This document shows positions 25,009 through 36,429 of a stretch of DNA of 64,000 nucleotides, piece after piece (the stretch's first letter is position 1; each line of letters begins with the position of its first letter). The position numbers and the translations under genes are program-made. The stretch spans positions 16,943,246 to 17,007,245 of the forward strand of contig CM032119.1 of the NCBI GenBank assembly GCA_018894105.1, written 5' to 3'. The DNA comes from Jacaranda mimosifolia (Eukaryota; Streptophyta; Magnoliopsida; Lamiales; Bignoniaceae). The notes below the pieces were generated by a model. It made no database searches, was not told the origin of the DNA, and saw only the letters and a program-made list of their open reading frames with translations.

Positions 25009-26189
25009 GTAAATTTCAACACTCTTTTTTCTTTGTACGTTTTGTTGCACATACTTAGTAACATTTCCCTATATGTTCTAGATTATTGAGAAGATAATGA
25101 AGGACATTGTTGATGAGAGGGATAATGTGAATGAAATGAAAGGAAGAATACTAAAGCTGATAATGTGGAGAAGGAAAGTTAATTGCACTTTTAAGTGTTA
25201 TTTTGTAATATCAGGGACTTGATTGTAATGTGTGATATACGTGGGGGGATGGGGATGCTAGTTAGTAATTTGAGCAACGTTAATATGTAATATGAGGATG
25301 CAGTTGTAATATGAGGATGCAGTTGTAATGTTTGAATAAATTGAATGATAAATCTGTAATGGTAACATAAAGATTATAGGGTTTATTGTAGTTTTATGTA
25401 AACAGTTGGGGGTTTATTGTAAGTTTATGTAAACTTTGAGGAGTTTATTTTTGTTATATTAAATACTAAAGTCCTTCATACATAATCTGAAGTACTGTTT
25501 TTCTTTTTGTTGTAATTTATTTTAAATTGCTGAAGATTTCTTCAAAGAGGCTGTTGCTGATATCTTTTTTGAGGATTAGGGTTTGAATGAAGATGGAAAT
25601 AATATAGCTGATGATCCCAATGATAGTGGTGAGTTAAATAAAGGTTAGCAGGATGAAAGTGAGTTAGAGACAAGTTCCTAAGAGTTAAGTGACAACTTTG
25701 AGAAAGAGGAAAGTGAATAAGACTCAGATGAAGAAAAGGCAAGTGAATGGGATAAGAAGTTTGTTGTTGATACTTCAAGCTTTAAGTTAGATGACTAGTA
25801 GTTAGATGACCATTGTGAGGTTCAGAACTCATCAGATGAGGAGATTCTAGATGATCCTTAGGGAAGTGTTGCAGTGGATAGAGATGAATTCATCATTCAG
25901 ATAACTCATAATCAGAAATCAAACTTCAAAAGGAAATAATGTTCTCTAATGTATATGCCTTTAAAGATGCATTAATGTATATGGGGTTGCTTCTACTTAT
26001 ATGTAGCTCCATAGAGCCAAGAGAAAGGCACTTAGTGATATTGAGGGGAACCACATGAGTCTTATGCTCAATTAGCTTCATCTAGTATTATGGTGATGAG
26101 GAGAAACCCTGGTTCCATATTTAGCATGCAATTTGAAAGGGAAGTGGAGTTTGAAAATAGTGTTGAAAGCAATTCAATACCACATGAAC

Positions 26190-26480
26190 CTACTTTTAAA
26201 AGATGCTTCATGGGATTGAAAGCTTTGAGAGATGGTTTTGTCAATAGCTATGGCCATTTTTAAGATTTGACGGATGTTACCTGAAAAGGCCATGTGGAGG
26301 AGTTCTACTGGCAGCAGTGGGTTAGATGGAAACAATGGGTTGTTTCTAGTTACATTTGCAGTAGTTGAAATTGAATGCAAGGAGAGGGGTTTTTCTTTGT
26401 GTGCTTGACGAATATGCTTGGGGGATTCGATACTGACAAGTCTTGGACATTTATGAATGATAGACAAAAGGTATTCCTAT
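26190..26480 (+). pseudogene. MULE transposase catalytic-core fragment
   Basis: PTFKRCFMGLKALRDGF is the block that precedes the first catalytic Asp of the MULE DDE domain (usual form GLDGCHLKG). Here the following residues read DLTDVT, then a stop, then KGHVEEF. After a frame change, VCLTNMLGGFDTDKSWTFMNDRQK matches the usual FLxxLxxDL...WTFISDRQKGL block. Damage around the active site makes the protein non-functional. Confidence 0.7.
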
Positions 26481-27471
26481 ATTTTATTGCCTTTTTGCAA
26501 CTTAAATGGTATTTTTGGTTATCTGTGATTGACTTAAATGCCTTTTTGGTTAAGTTTGTAAAACTTTCAGGGGGTAAATATAATACCATATATAGATTTT
26601 TCAAAGTATGTAGTATGATTACAACTTAGATTGTTTATTTATTAGGTCTGTAAAATATGAGGGAGGTAAATGTAAGATTATAACTATTTGAAGGATGTCT
26701 ATTTTATGTTTTAGAGTTAAGGCTTTTCCTTGATATATATATATATACACACAAAAAAAATTGTAGATTTTTCTAAGTTATGTCTTCTGTATGAAGTTTG
26801 ATTATGTCTTTGTTAGGCTAGTCAAAAGGTAGAGGGTAAATGCAATATTAACACTACCTTAAAGGGGGTAAATGTAATACTAACGTTACCTCAAGGATTT
26901 TTTTTTCTTTTATAAAGATAAAGGCTATCTATGATATTATTTCTAACCTTTTGATTTCTATTGGTAAGGCCTCATTGAAGCTATCAGTGAGCTTGCTCCC
27001 AACGCACTAAATAGGAAGTGTTACAAGCATATTTATGCCAATTTTAGACAATAATTTTCATGTGTGTTTTTTGAAAAGGTATTCCTGGATGGCTATGCAT
27101 TCTTACAATGCTCAAGGTTTCAATTGGGCAATGTATAAGATCAAAGAGCATAGGCATGCTGCACATAATTGATTTATGGGAATTCCTATTTAGCTGCGGG
27201 CAAGTCATGCTTTTGATTCAAGGTTGAAAAATAATCATGTCACAAATAATATTTCTGAATCTTCTAACCATTGGATTTGTGAGTTGAGATCAAAACCAAT
27301 TTTAACCTTGCTTGATGGTCTTTGAACAAAGTTAATGACTAGGCTACAACGGAGGTTTGAGAGAGGTCAGAGGTGGACTAACTGCGTCCATGAGAATGTG
27401 GTCTCTAAGATTAATAGTTTGAAGGACGAAGCTGTATCCTATTAATAATTAGTAGTGCATATGAGTTCCAG

Positions 27472-27926
27472 GTGTTAGATAAAGAGATGCACTACATTGT
27501 CAACCTAGATGATAGGAGCTATGATTGCAGAGAATGGGATATTTCTGGCATTCCATACAAGCATGTTATATTAGCCATATCCCATAGGAGAGAGTCAATG
27601 GAGCTTTATGCAGATATTAGCTTCTATAGGATTGTTTACTTGAGGCCTACTCAGAGGTCATACATTAAATTCTAGACATTGCCTTTTGGCCTTTAGACTT
27701 GAATCCACAGCCAAAAAAAATTCTTCCTCCTAAGATGAAAAGGCTGCTAGGTAGGCCCAAGAAAAGCAGAAGAAGAGAACCAAGTGAGCTACCAAATATC
27801 ATAGAAAGTAAGAAATCATGCTTTCTTAGACGCATCACCTGCCAGTCATTTGGGCACAACAAAAGGACCTGCAAACAGGCATCTCAGTCTACCTTTGAGA
27901 ACATGAAGAAGGTTCGAAGCCTCTAA
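27472..27926 (+). pseudogene. MULE SWIM zinc-finger and C-terminal knuckle
   Basis: YDCREWDISGIPYKHVILAI matches the SWIM pattern CxCxxWxxxGIPCxH. The first Cys and the GIPC Cys are replaced (by Y in both visible places), so zinc binding is doubtful. A stop follows at the end of the first frame. The second frame at 27699 has the basic run GRPKKSRRREP and TCQSFGHNKRTCKQA, a zinc-knuckle-like tail usual at the end of MULE transposases. Confidence 0.75.
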
Positions 27927-28400
27927 TAGATGATACTGAGGCATATTTGAATTTTTAAAACTTGTTGATTAATGTATTTTTTTCTTTTTGTATAGAAGAA
28001 GTGACTAATCTATTCAGTTTGATTCTAACACTTATTTGGATGAAATTCTAAGAGAAATGAAGAAGAACAATAAGGTTAAAACAACTCTGCATATGCTGAG
28101 GAGCATATGCACTTGAGGGGTGAAGGGCAGTTTAGAGATATTGCTTAAATCTGCCATTGTTATTTCTTTTGTCAATGTAGTTAGTGATAAAAAGTTTATG
28201 TTGGAGCCTGTTATTTTATTAGATTTGGAAGGCTATTTTGGTTGGATTTTTATTGGTTGTGGTCGGATTGTATGGATGTATTGGTTGCCTAGAATGCCTG
28301 TTTTTGTTTTCTTGGTGGATAGCCTAAACAAAAGTTTATCAAACTGCCAATTGCAATGGCTTACAAAAAAATAACAAATAAAACCTTATAGTCTTAAAAA

Positions 28401-29520
28401 TATTACGAATAGGTCCAAGGGTATTTTTGTCTAAAAAATAACTGTCATAGAAACCAAAGAGCATTTCTGAATTTTCATGTAAATTTTTTGATAACGTTAA
28501 TATTTTTTTGGACGGAGGCTAACAAACTTTCAACAATGTAAGATAGGGCAAAATGTTAGGGTGTTGTTAGAAATTTCTTCACACTTTTCGATTGTGGGGT
28601 AAATAATGAGGTTTGGGTAATTAAGCCATAATAATTTAATTGCAAACTAGCCAAGTTGCTTGGATTCTTATGCCAAAATGAGCCAGCATTGCCACTAATT
28701 TTGCAAAAGTATTTCAATTTTTTTTTGGTTACTTTTGGCTTACTAGTTAAACTATTGGAATAGAAGTTCTTAAGTTTAATATATTAGTTGATTATTAATA
28801 ATTAAAATTATTTTGATAGTTTATTAATCATTATCTAGCACAAAAATAAGAAGAAAAGGATTAATTGATGAAATTAGAAAAATTATCATTCCTACCCCCT
28901 TTATTTTTATTGTATTAAAAGGAAAAAATATTAGAAATTGTTTTCCTGTTTGAGTCATGTTAAATAATTTAAAGAAAAATAGTGCACTCCTCTCATGTAA
29001 AGTAAGTTCCAAATTTTCTTCCTATTTCACTTCCCTTTTCCTCTGTCGAGCCAAATGAAGTCTAAGGCTTGATAATTTTCATTGGCTCTATGTTCTATTT
29101 TATATTAATAATAAAATATAGCCACATAATTTTATGTTGAACTGAAAAAACAATTCTCATTCTACTATCAAAGTTTTAATTCTTGCCACGTTTGATGAAA
29201 AAGTCAACTAATAAAAAATAAAGGCAATTAAACTTGGTATTGCATGTATAATGTTTTCTATATATTTATATGTACACATATATTTTAGATATTTATTAAA
29301 ATTTAAAATTTAAATAGCATGTATATAAATATAAATACAATATCATCTAATTGATAGTATTGCGTGTATAATTAATTAATAAATAAATAAATATAATAAT
29401 AATAATAAAAATATAGGGGCGTTCCGGTAGTTTCACCTCTTTCGTTTTTCCTTTTCTTGTAAACCTCCGAGAAACCCTGTGTTGTTCTATGTTCTCCATT
29501 GTTGTGAGAGCACACAAATG
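28401..29520. other. Gene-free AT-rich spacer
   Basis: No coding frame, RNA gene or terminal repeat is evident. From 28440 to 28610 it probably still belongs to the end of the MULE; it has short G-rich phrases but no matching left end. The remainder up to 29520 probably includes the promoter and 5' leader of the RRM gene that begins at 29521. Confidence 0.35.
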
Positions 29521-29605
29521 GCTCTCTCTCATCTCCTTCAACCAAAATCAAGCCTCCATATTTGTAGATTAGGTGAAATGCCCAAAACTTATATGACAAA
29601 ATACA

Positions 29606-29610
29606 AATTT
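29606..29610. repeat. Left target-site duplication of the Reina-like element
   Basis: AATTT lies left of the 5' LTR and CATTT (35161-35165) right of the 3' LTR, differing at one base. This fits a 5-bp duplication with one later change. Confidence 0.55.
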
Positions 29611-30133
29611 TGTTATGCAAGTTTAAGTGAAGAAGAAATGCGAAGAGTAGAGGAAAACGTCTTTCTTTTAATTCCAATGTTTTTCAAGAAACGGTGTCGT
29701 CCCACTTACTCGAACGGTGTCGTTTGTGAGTCAACCAAAAAAAAAAAAAAAAAAAAGATGCCGTTGTAGTAATGGCAGCGGTGTCTTTCAGTCCAAATTA
29801 GGGTTAGGGCTTCTAATGTCAATTTAATTAAGTCCAAATTTGCTTTAATTATGTTTTAGTTAAATTAGTTAGGCTTAAGATGAGTCTGGTAGCTTCTTGT
29901 GTCTTTTTCTTTGAAATCTACTGCTAAATCCCGTCTTGCAAGGGATCTGGGATTCATTTAGAAAAGTTAATGAAAATTTTCCTCTTTGTTTTCTTCCCCT
30001 GCTTTCCTCTTTTCCTCTTTCTCTTCTCCATTTCTTTTCTCTTTTCTCACACTTAGGCACTAAACATCACCACCTAGGCAAGGGTTTCTATTATAGCTGG
30101 GCAATATAGCTTGGATTATCTGTAGTTGTAATA
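29611..30133 (+). repeat. 5' LTR of the Reina-like element
   Basis: It starts TGTTATGCAAG and ends TTGTAATA, where the 3' LTR reads TTGTAACA, so the terminal CA has been changed. A run of about 18 A at 29741-29758 is shorter and interrupted in the 3' LTR. Confidence 0.85.
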
Positions 30134-30134
30134 G

Positions 30135-30150
30135 TGGTACCGAAGCACCG
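30135..30150 (+). promoter_or_regulatory. Primer-binding site of the Reina-like element
   Basis: TGGTACCGAAGCACCG lies one base after the 5' LTR. It is a variant of the TGGTATCAGAGC site for initiator tRNA-Met. Confidence 0.6.
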
Positions 30151-30194
30151 TTCCTACAATTGCGTAATGGGTAATAGCGAAGATAAATTCGAGG

Positions 30195-31226
30195 ATGGAT
30201 GCAATGGAACAACAAGCTACAGAATTGAAGGAGAACTAGGAGACCTTGGCCAGAAACTTGGAAGAAATTAAACTAAAAATAGAGAATGTGGTTCACTGTG
30301 TGGAGGATTCTATGGACGGGAAGCTGAGTGAGTTCCTGAGAGCATTGGCGATTAGCAAAGGGAAAGAGCTAGCTAGTGGGATATCATCTTCTGTGCCACC
30401 CCAATCTCCCAGACCCAAAAGTAATGGAATCTTTTCCCCAACACCTAACCTTAGACCCTTAGATAACCTCAACTCTGGAAACCTTAAATCTGCTAAGTAC
30501 GAATTTCCCAATTTTTTTAGTGATAACCTTAGGGCATAGCTTAGAAAATGTCAAAAATACTTCCTATTTAACCATATGAGTGACTATGAGAAAATCATCC
30601 TAGCTGCTGTGCATATAGAGGGGCTAGTTGACTGTTGGTATCTTGACCATGTTGAGGGGAGGGAGAATATGGGCTAGGATAGATTCAGTGAACTTGTCTT
30701 GCAAATGTTTTCTCTTCACCATGGGAACAACCTGGTCAATCAGTTCAATAAACTTAAAAAGGATAAGTTGGTTGATGACTATTCTATTAAGTTTGAGGAA
30801 CCAAAAGCTTTCATGCTAGCTGCAAATAGGCACTTGATAGAAGACTATTTTATCAAGAGCTTTGTTGGTGGTTTAAAGGATGAGAAAGGGTAGATGGTGG
30901 AGATGTTCAATCCCTCCAACCTTGCTCATGCTATCTCTATAGCAAAGAAACAAGAAAGCTTGGTCGAGGTATTGAACAAAGGGCACAAAGTCAGTCCCAA
31001 AAATTGGATTAACATGCTCAAGGCAGGAAAAAATGCCCTTTCTAAGCCTCAAAACAAAGTTGTTGCCTCCTTAAAGGATAAGTACCCCCCTTTGAAGAGG
31101 TTAACTAGAGAAGAAATAGACGTCAGGAGGAAAAAAAGACCATGTTTCAACTGTGATGAGGTTTATCACACTGGGCATAGATGCAGAAACCTTTTTTGTC
31201 ATTTTGGGGGAAAAGGAAGGCTCTAG
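30195..31226 (+). pseudogene. gag of the Reina-like element, degraded
   Basis: The start is ATG at 30195; a TAG follows after 14 codons (30237-30239). The frame then continues open as LARNLEEIKLKIENVVHCVE. The capsid part near 30700-30890 reads NNLVNQFNKLKKDKLVDDY and FIKSFVGGLKDE, which matches the gag pattern of gypsy elements; stops separate it from the flanking parts. A complete CCHC knuckle is present near 31140-31185 (CFNCDEVYHTGHRC). Gag would form the particle that holds element RNA. Confidence 0.8.
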
Positions 31227-31329
31227 TGTAGAGAAAGGAGAGGTTAGTGAGTCTGAAGAGGAACTACATATTCCATTTAGCGCTTTAGTTGGGCAAGTAA
31301 CCCATGACACCACGAAACTTCATGGGAAA

Positions 31330-31644
31330 GTTGGCAACAACTAAATTATAATCCTTGTTGACACAGGTAGCACCCATAGTTTCCTTGACCCAGGGACTAC
31401 TAGGTTGTTAGGATGTGACCTTGAACAAACCAACCCTCTCTTAGTTACTGTAGCTGATGGCAATAAAGTTGAGTGTGACTCTAAATGCAACAATTTCCAT
31501 TGGGTAATGGGGGGTCACAAGTTTACAGCTAGTGTCAGAATCTTGAAACTTGGGGGGTGTGACATGGAATTGGGGGTAGACTTATTAAGGAAATTGGGCC
31601 CTGCCACATTTGATTTCAACCAACAGAAAATCTCCTTCAAATAA
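31330..31644 (+). pseudogene. Aspartic protease of the Reina-like element
   Basis: The active-site motif is seen as ILVDTGSTHSFLD at about 31350-31390, with the catalytic Asp codon at 31360. The flap and the end of the domain follow in one open frame (GCDMELGVDLLRKLGP). A TAA lies just before the active site at 31342-31344, so it could not be made as part of Gag-Pol. Confidence 0.85.
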
Positions 31645-31695
31645 GGTCTTAGGAAGGTTATTCTTCATGGAATTAGGTGTGAGGTATCTCTAAGA

Positions 31696-32570
31696 ATGAT
31701 CTCAGGAAAAAAGCTAGAAAAAATGCTTAAAAAAGGAGAAGAGTCTTCCATAGGGTGCCTCTATCTAATAACCCCAGTTAACAAAGGAAATGACCCTTCC
31801 ATTAATCCGGCTTTAAAACTTATTCTATCTAGACACTCCTCAATCTTTGCTAAACCCAAATCTCTTCCTCCTTTCAAAAGCATAAACCATCACATCAACC
31901 TTAAACCTGGTAATGAACCCTTCAAACTTCATCCTTATAGGTACCCTCACCTACAAAAAATAGAGATAGAGCAGCTAGTTAAAGAAATACTCAAGATGGG
32001 CATAATCCAGCCCTCCATAAGTCCCTTCTCTTCCCCAGTGCTTTTAGTAAAAAAAAAGATGATGGCACATGGAGGTTTTGTGTAGACTATAGGAAATTAA
32101 ATTCCTTAATCATCAAAGATAGTTTTCCAATCCCTCTAGTAGATGACCTCCTAGATGAGCTTCATGGCGCTACCTTCTTTTCAAAAATCGATCTTAGAGT
32201 TGGTATCATCAAATTAGGATCCATCCCAAAGACATTGCTAAAATAGCTTTTGTGACTTCTTCTGGCCTCTATGAATTCAAAGTCATGCCCTTCGGACTAA
32301 CCAATGCCTCTGCAACTTTTCAGTCTCTCATGAACAAAACATTCAACCAACATCTTGGTGACTTCATCCTTGTCTTTTTTGATGGCATCCTAGTTTACAG
32401 CAAGAACTTGGAAGACCATCAACATCACTTAGCAACCACTCACTCAAAATCAACTGTTTGCTGAACCTTCTAAATGTGTCTTCGGGAAAGACCAAGTTGA
32501 GTACTTAGGGCAAATTATAAGTGCAAAAAGGGGCGAGCTTGATCCCAGCAAGATACAGGCTATGGTAGAC
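31696..32570 (+). pseudogene. Reverse transcriptase of the Reina-like element
   Basis: The N-terminal half (31696-32050) includes KMGIIQPSISPFSSPVLLVKK. A frame change in an A run near 32045 leads to DGTWRFCVDYRKLN. The second half at 32252-32464 has [20 protein letters not shown], and the catalytic box reads [10 protein letters not shown] where the family has FFDDIL. The second catalytic Asp is therefore Gly (codon at 32384), which alone would abolish activity. Confidence 0.85.
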
Positions 32571-32769
32571 TGGCCCTAACCAAAAATTGTCAAGGCACTC
32601 AGAGGGTTCCCAGGGCTTACTGGTTATTACAAGAAGTTCATCCAGCATTATGGCATCATAGCCAAACCCCTAACCAATCTCACTTAGAAAGGGTAATTGT
32701 AGTGGAGTAATGAAGTTGAAATGGCTTTTAGCGACCTCAAGAAAGCCATGACAACTGCCTCAGTTTTAC

Positions 32770-33150
32770 AACTACCTAATTTCACAAAATCCTTTATTCT
32801 TGAAATTGATGCATGCTACTCAGGTCTAGGGGCTGTGCTGATCCAAGGAAAACATCCTTTGGCCTATTACAGTAAAGATTTGAGCTAAAATCCTTGGGGT
32901 TATCAGTGTATGAGAAAGAACTTATAGCTATCATCCAAGCTATTGAGAAATGGAGAGCTTACTTAGTTCAAAACCATTTTACCATTACGACTGACCAAAG
33001 TAGCTTGAAATATTTTCTAGACCAAAAGATTTCAACTCTCCTCCAACATAGGTATTTGATCAAGTTGCTAGGTTACAGTTATACTATTGAATATAAAAAT
33101 GGAAGTGACAATAGAGTAGCTGATGCCTTATCTAGGAGGGATGTGGAAGA
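32770..33150 (+). pseudogene. RNase H of the Reina-like element
   Basis: The domain starts FILEIDACYSGLGAVLIQ, with the first catalytic Asp present. After a frame break near 32887 it continues LSVYEKELIAIIQAIEKWR and ends in VADALSRR, the standard close of gypsy RNase H. Confidence 0.85.
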
Positions 33151-33339
33151 GGGAACCCATCAAGCCATTACTCTATTTCAGCCAGCTTGGGTTGGTGAAC
33201 TTGAAGCCAGTTATGTGGGAGATAGTTTAGTTGAAGAGGCCAAAACTAAGAAAATAATCTCACCCTACAACTTATCCTTCTTCACTTACCAAGATGGAGT
33301 CCTCAAACACAAGGGTAAGCTGTATATTGGAGAAGCCAC

Positions 33340-34240
33340 TGACCTAAGGAGCCAAGTGGTATATGCATTACACTCATCCAGTGTTGGTGGGTACTCCAGG
33401 ATCCAGGGTGCTTTACAGAGGCTGAAAACACTTTATTGGTGGCCTAAGATGCAAGAACTAGTCCAGGAAGTAGTTAAGGAATGTAACATCTGCCAACAAT
33501 GCAAGCAGTTGAGTACCAGGCCCTTTGGATTGCTTCAACCTCTACATATTCCATATTAAGCCTGGAAACATCTTACTATAGATTTTATTGAGCAGTTGCC
33601 CAGTTCTAATAGGAAAACTATGATTTGGGTGGTGGTGGATAAGTTTACAAAATATGCACATTTCACTCCTCTATCACATCCTATTACTGCTTTACATTTA
33701 GCACACACTTTCCTTGATTCTATATAAAAATTACATAGCTTACCTTGCAGCATCATTTCAGACAGAGATAAGATATTCACCAGTTAGCTATGGAAGGAAT
33801 TGTTCAACATCTTAAGAGTCTAACAACAGCTTAGCACGGCCTATCACCCTCAAACAGATGGGCAGAGTGAGCGAGTAAACCAATGTCTCAAGAACTACTT
33901 GAGGTGTATGTGTGGCACAAACCTTAAAAAGTGGAGCCAGTGGGTATCCATGGCAGAATAGTGGTATAACACCAACTACCACACTGCTATAGCTATGACA
34001 CCATTTGAGGCCCTGTATGGCTACAAACCCTATCACATGCCAACTGACTTCAGTGGGGAAGTGGTTGTGCAGGGAGTTCAACAGATTCTCCAAGATAGGA
34101 AAACAACTCAAACTCACCTCAAGACTTAATTGGAGATAGCTTAGAATAGGATGAAGCAACAAACAGACATCGGAAGACTTGAGAAACACTACAAGATGGG
34201 GGACTTTGTATATCTGAAGTTGAAACCTTACATGCAACGT
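33340..34240 (+). pseudogene. Integrase of the Reina-like element
   Basis: The zinc-binding part reads LYWWPKMQELVQEVVKECNI followed by CQQCK, but the preceding His of the GGHSG block is Tyr (GGYSR). The core shows TIDFIEQLPSSNRKTMIWVV, then IISDRDKIF and [18 protein letters not shown], giving the D, D and E of the catalytic triad. Stops interrupt the frame near 33557, 33726, 33784 and 33830, and several more follow. Confidence 0.85.
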
Positions 34241-34399
34241 TAAGTGTGCAACAACAAGGTCTGGAAGTTAAGTCCTAAATATGCTGGACCGTTTCCCATT
34301 GTAGAGAAAGTAGGACAAGTTGCTTAAACTACATCTTCCCTTAGGCTCGAAAATTCATCCTGTGTTTCATGTCTCTATACTCAAGAAGCATGTGGGGCC

Positions 34400-34625
34400 C
34401 ACGGACAAGGTTTCAGCTTCATTACCTCAGTTTGACGAGGAAGGCAAGGTCATACTACAACCTGTAGTGATCCTAGCAAGAAAACTTGTTAAGAGGAAAA
34501 ATGCTCTGGTAGTTCAGATTCTTGTCAGCTAGGCCTACTTAGTTGATGAGGAGGCGACTTGGGAAGATTACAACGTGATCATGCAGCAGTTCCCAAAGCT
34601 TACAGACTTGAGGACAAGTCTTATT
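34400..34625 (+). pseudogene. Chromodomain at the pol C-terminus
   Basis: After the integrase the frame reads LPQFDEEGKVILQPVVILAR, and then RKNALVVQILVS, a stop, and VDEEATWEDYNVIMQQFP. This matches the Lx.R....R..A..Q.LVKW......ATWE pattern of chromoviral chromodomains, which steer integration to chromatin. The LVKW Trp region carries the stop. Confidence 0.75.
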
Positions 34626-34639
34626 GAAGGGGAAGGCAA
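34624..34639 (+). promoter_or_regulatory. Polypurine tract
   Basis: TTGAAGGGGAAGGCAA ends exactly where the 3' LTR begins. A purine tract here primes plus-strand DNA synthesis. Confidence 0.65.
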
Positions 34640-35160
34640 TGTTATGAAAGTTTAAGTGAAGAAGAAATGTGAAGAGCAGAGGAAAACGTCTTTCTTTTAA
34701 TTCCAACATTTTTCAAGAAATGGTGTCGTCCCACTTACTTGAACGGCGTCGTTTCAGAGTCAACCAGAAAAAAAAGTAAAAATGGTGCCGTCATACTAAT
34801 GGCAACAATGTCGTTCAGTCCAAATTAGGGTTAGGGCTTCTAATGTCACTTTAATTAAGTCCAAATTTGCTTTAATTACGTTTTAGTTAAATTAGTTAGA
34901 CTTAAGACGAGTCTGTTAGCTTCTTTTGTCTTTTTCTTTGAAATCTATTGTTAAATCCCGTCTTGCAAGGGATCTGGGATTCATTCAGAAAAGTTAATGA
35001 AAATTTTCCTCTTTGCTTTCTTCACCTGCTTTCCTCTTTTCCTCTTTCTCTTCTACATTTCTTTTCTCTTTTCTCACGCTTAGGCACTGAACATCACCAC
35101 CTAGGCAAGGGTTTCTATTATAGCTGGGCAACGTAGCTTGTATTATCCGTGGTTGTAACA
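34640..35160 (+). repeat. 3' LTR of the Reina-like element
   Basis: It begins TGTTATGAAAG and ends TTGTAACA. It is collinear with 29611-30133 throughout, with scattered substitutions. Confidence 0.85.
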
Positions 35161-35940
35161 CATTTTCCTATTATTTACTTTTACCAAAATTTATTAGTTC
35201 AGAACGTCCTTGATTATACTAATTCTCGGATTTTTCTCAGGTCTTCATCTGCAAGAACAAGATGCTGCTTGTGATTTGTTCTGATGGTTAAAATAACGAC
35301 CCACCACAGTTAGGAGAAGATGGCTGTTGCAGAGGAGGAGAAAATCGTGTGGCAGTGGGGCCATCTGTAACAGAGTAGAGTATTTATTATTATCTTTTTA
35401 GTAGGAAAAAAAAATGCTAGTTTTACTTCTGGCTCAACGGGTTTCTTATATAGCTCGCCATAGTGTTTAGTGGATGATATGTGGGGAAAATTAGTTACTA
35501 TTCAGAATATAATCTTTACTAAAATTAAATCACTAGTTCTAAAGTTTAAGGACTTCGTTTTTCTTGTCTTTGTGTAGGAAGATTGCAGTATGTTTTTGAA
35601 ACAAGATGTCGACGGACTAGATTCAATGTTTCAACAGATGAGTATTGGATTTTCTATTTTCATTTTAAAGATGATTTCAAACTATAATGCTGGAAGTAGG
35701 AAAGTAGGCAGAGAGATACCTAAACCTGTTTATATGCATACAGAGGGTATTTGATGGCTGCTTGAACCTGTATAATGCTAGTGTTGTGTGCTATAACATT
35801 AGAAAAGAAAAGCAATGTACTTTCAAACTCATTTTATATGTTTTTAAGTGCATTGCATAACATTGGAAAGTACATTTGGATTTCCATGTCATTTTGTGAA
35901 TGATGGAAAAATGCTTTATCTACAGTGGACCTGTTACAAC

Positions 35941-36053
35941 GAGTCGCCTGTGGTCCAGTGATACAAGCCTCTCACATAATATGGGAGGTTAGGAGTTTGG
36001 ACCCTAACGAGCTCTTGATATTAATGTGTTTAAAAAAAAAAAAAGAAAAAAAG
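35941..36053 (+). mobile_element. SINE with target duplications
   Basis: This 113-bp element ends in an A-rich tail and is flanked by direct repeats (35924-35940 and 36054-36070) that agree at 15 of 17 positions. Near its start it reads TGTGGTCCAGTG, like an A box, and about 40 bases on AGGAGTTTGGACCC, like a B box of an RNA polymerase III promoter. That pattern suggests a tRNA-derived SINE. It lies in an intron of the RRM pseudogene. Confidence 0.8.
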
Positions 36054-36429
36054 AGTGGACCTGTCACAGCGCAAATGCACCCAGTGAACTGATGGCAATT
36101 AGATTTTAGTGCAGAGGGTGGTTTCACCACACATACCTCTCAGTCCAAAGCTAATAAACATATGAGGTGTGTTTCACCTGGTTATCTAAGAGTTTCACAG
36201 TTTTCATGTGTGTATAGAAATTTGTCCTTTTCAAGTTAACTGAAGCTCACGTGTTAATAGTATATCTGTTGTTCAGTTTTTTCTTTAAAAAGAGTTGGTG
36301 GGTTGGTGGCAGGGGTGGAGACAGAGGACATTTGTTTGTAATTTTGCATATGCTTCATCATTTTTATGGCTGTTAAGTTTTGTGGTTTCTTTCAAAAACA
36401 GACTTGTTTTATGTGTGCTTATCATTTGT

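Larger units (their letters stand above)
23930..28400 (+). pseudogene. MULE (MuDR-type) transposase gene, degraded
   Basis: The order of features fits a MuDR-type transposase. It has an N-terminal piece (about 24001-24414, GFGTFDLVVDVLDFTYKIEN), an exon with peptide repeats (24592-25008), and an acidic region (about 25600-25900, many D and E codons). The transposase core follows (26190-26480), with KRCFMGLKALRDGF and DTDKSWTFMNDRQK. Next come RKCYKHIYANFRQ (about 27010), the SWIM domain (27472-27675) and a basic tail with a CCHC-like knuckle (27699-27926, CQSFGHNKRTC). At least two introns have GT-AG borders (24415-24591 and 25009-25081). Stops are frequent. The enzyme would cut and paste DNA between terminal inverted repeats. 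I could not find those repeats, so the element limits are approximate. Confidence 0.75.
29611..35160 (+). mobile_element. Reina-like Ty3/gypsy chromovirus, full length but dead
   Basis: The element has two LTRs (29611-30133 and 34640-35160), a PBS, a gag-pol region in the order gag, protease, RT, RNase H, integrase, chromodomain, and a purine tract before the 3' LTR. The total length of 5.55 kb and short LTRs of about 520 bp fit the Reina group of chromoviruses. The two LTRs are clearly homologous but differ at many positions, so the insertion is not recent. Stops and frame changes occur in every domain. It sits at the start of the RRM gene and separates the first coding block from the rest. 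Confidence 0.85.

Noticed and set aside
25542..25778. Minus-strand ORF rich in His, Leu and Ser
   Set aside because: It is the complement of the acidic Asp/Glu stretch of the MULE transposase.
23699..28600. Terminal inverted repeats of the MULE
   Set aside because: No matching inverted ends were visible near either side; the limits given are those of the coding remains.
29372..29677. Minus-strand ORF of 101 codons near the first RRM exon
   Set aside because: It crosses the 5' LTR boundary and contains low-complexity Tyr/Ile runs; the plus-strand start is the better reading.
33812..34237. 141-codon minus-strand ORF
   Set aside because: It is antisense to the chromovirus integrase core, whose conserved text is on plus.
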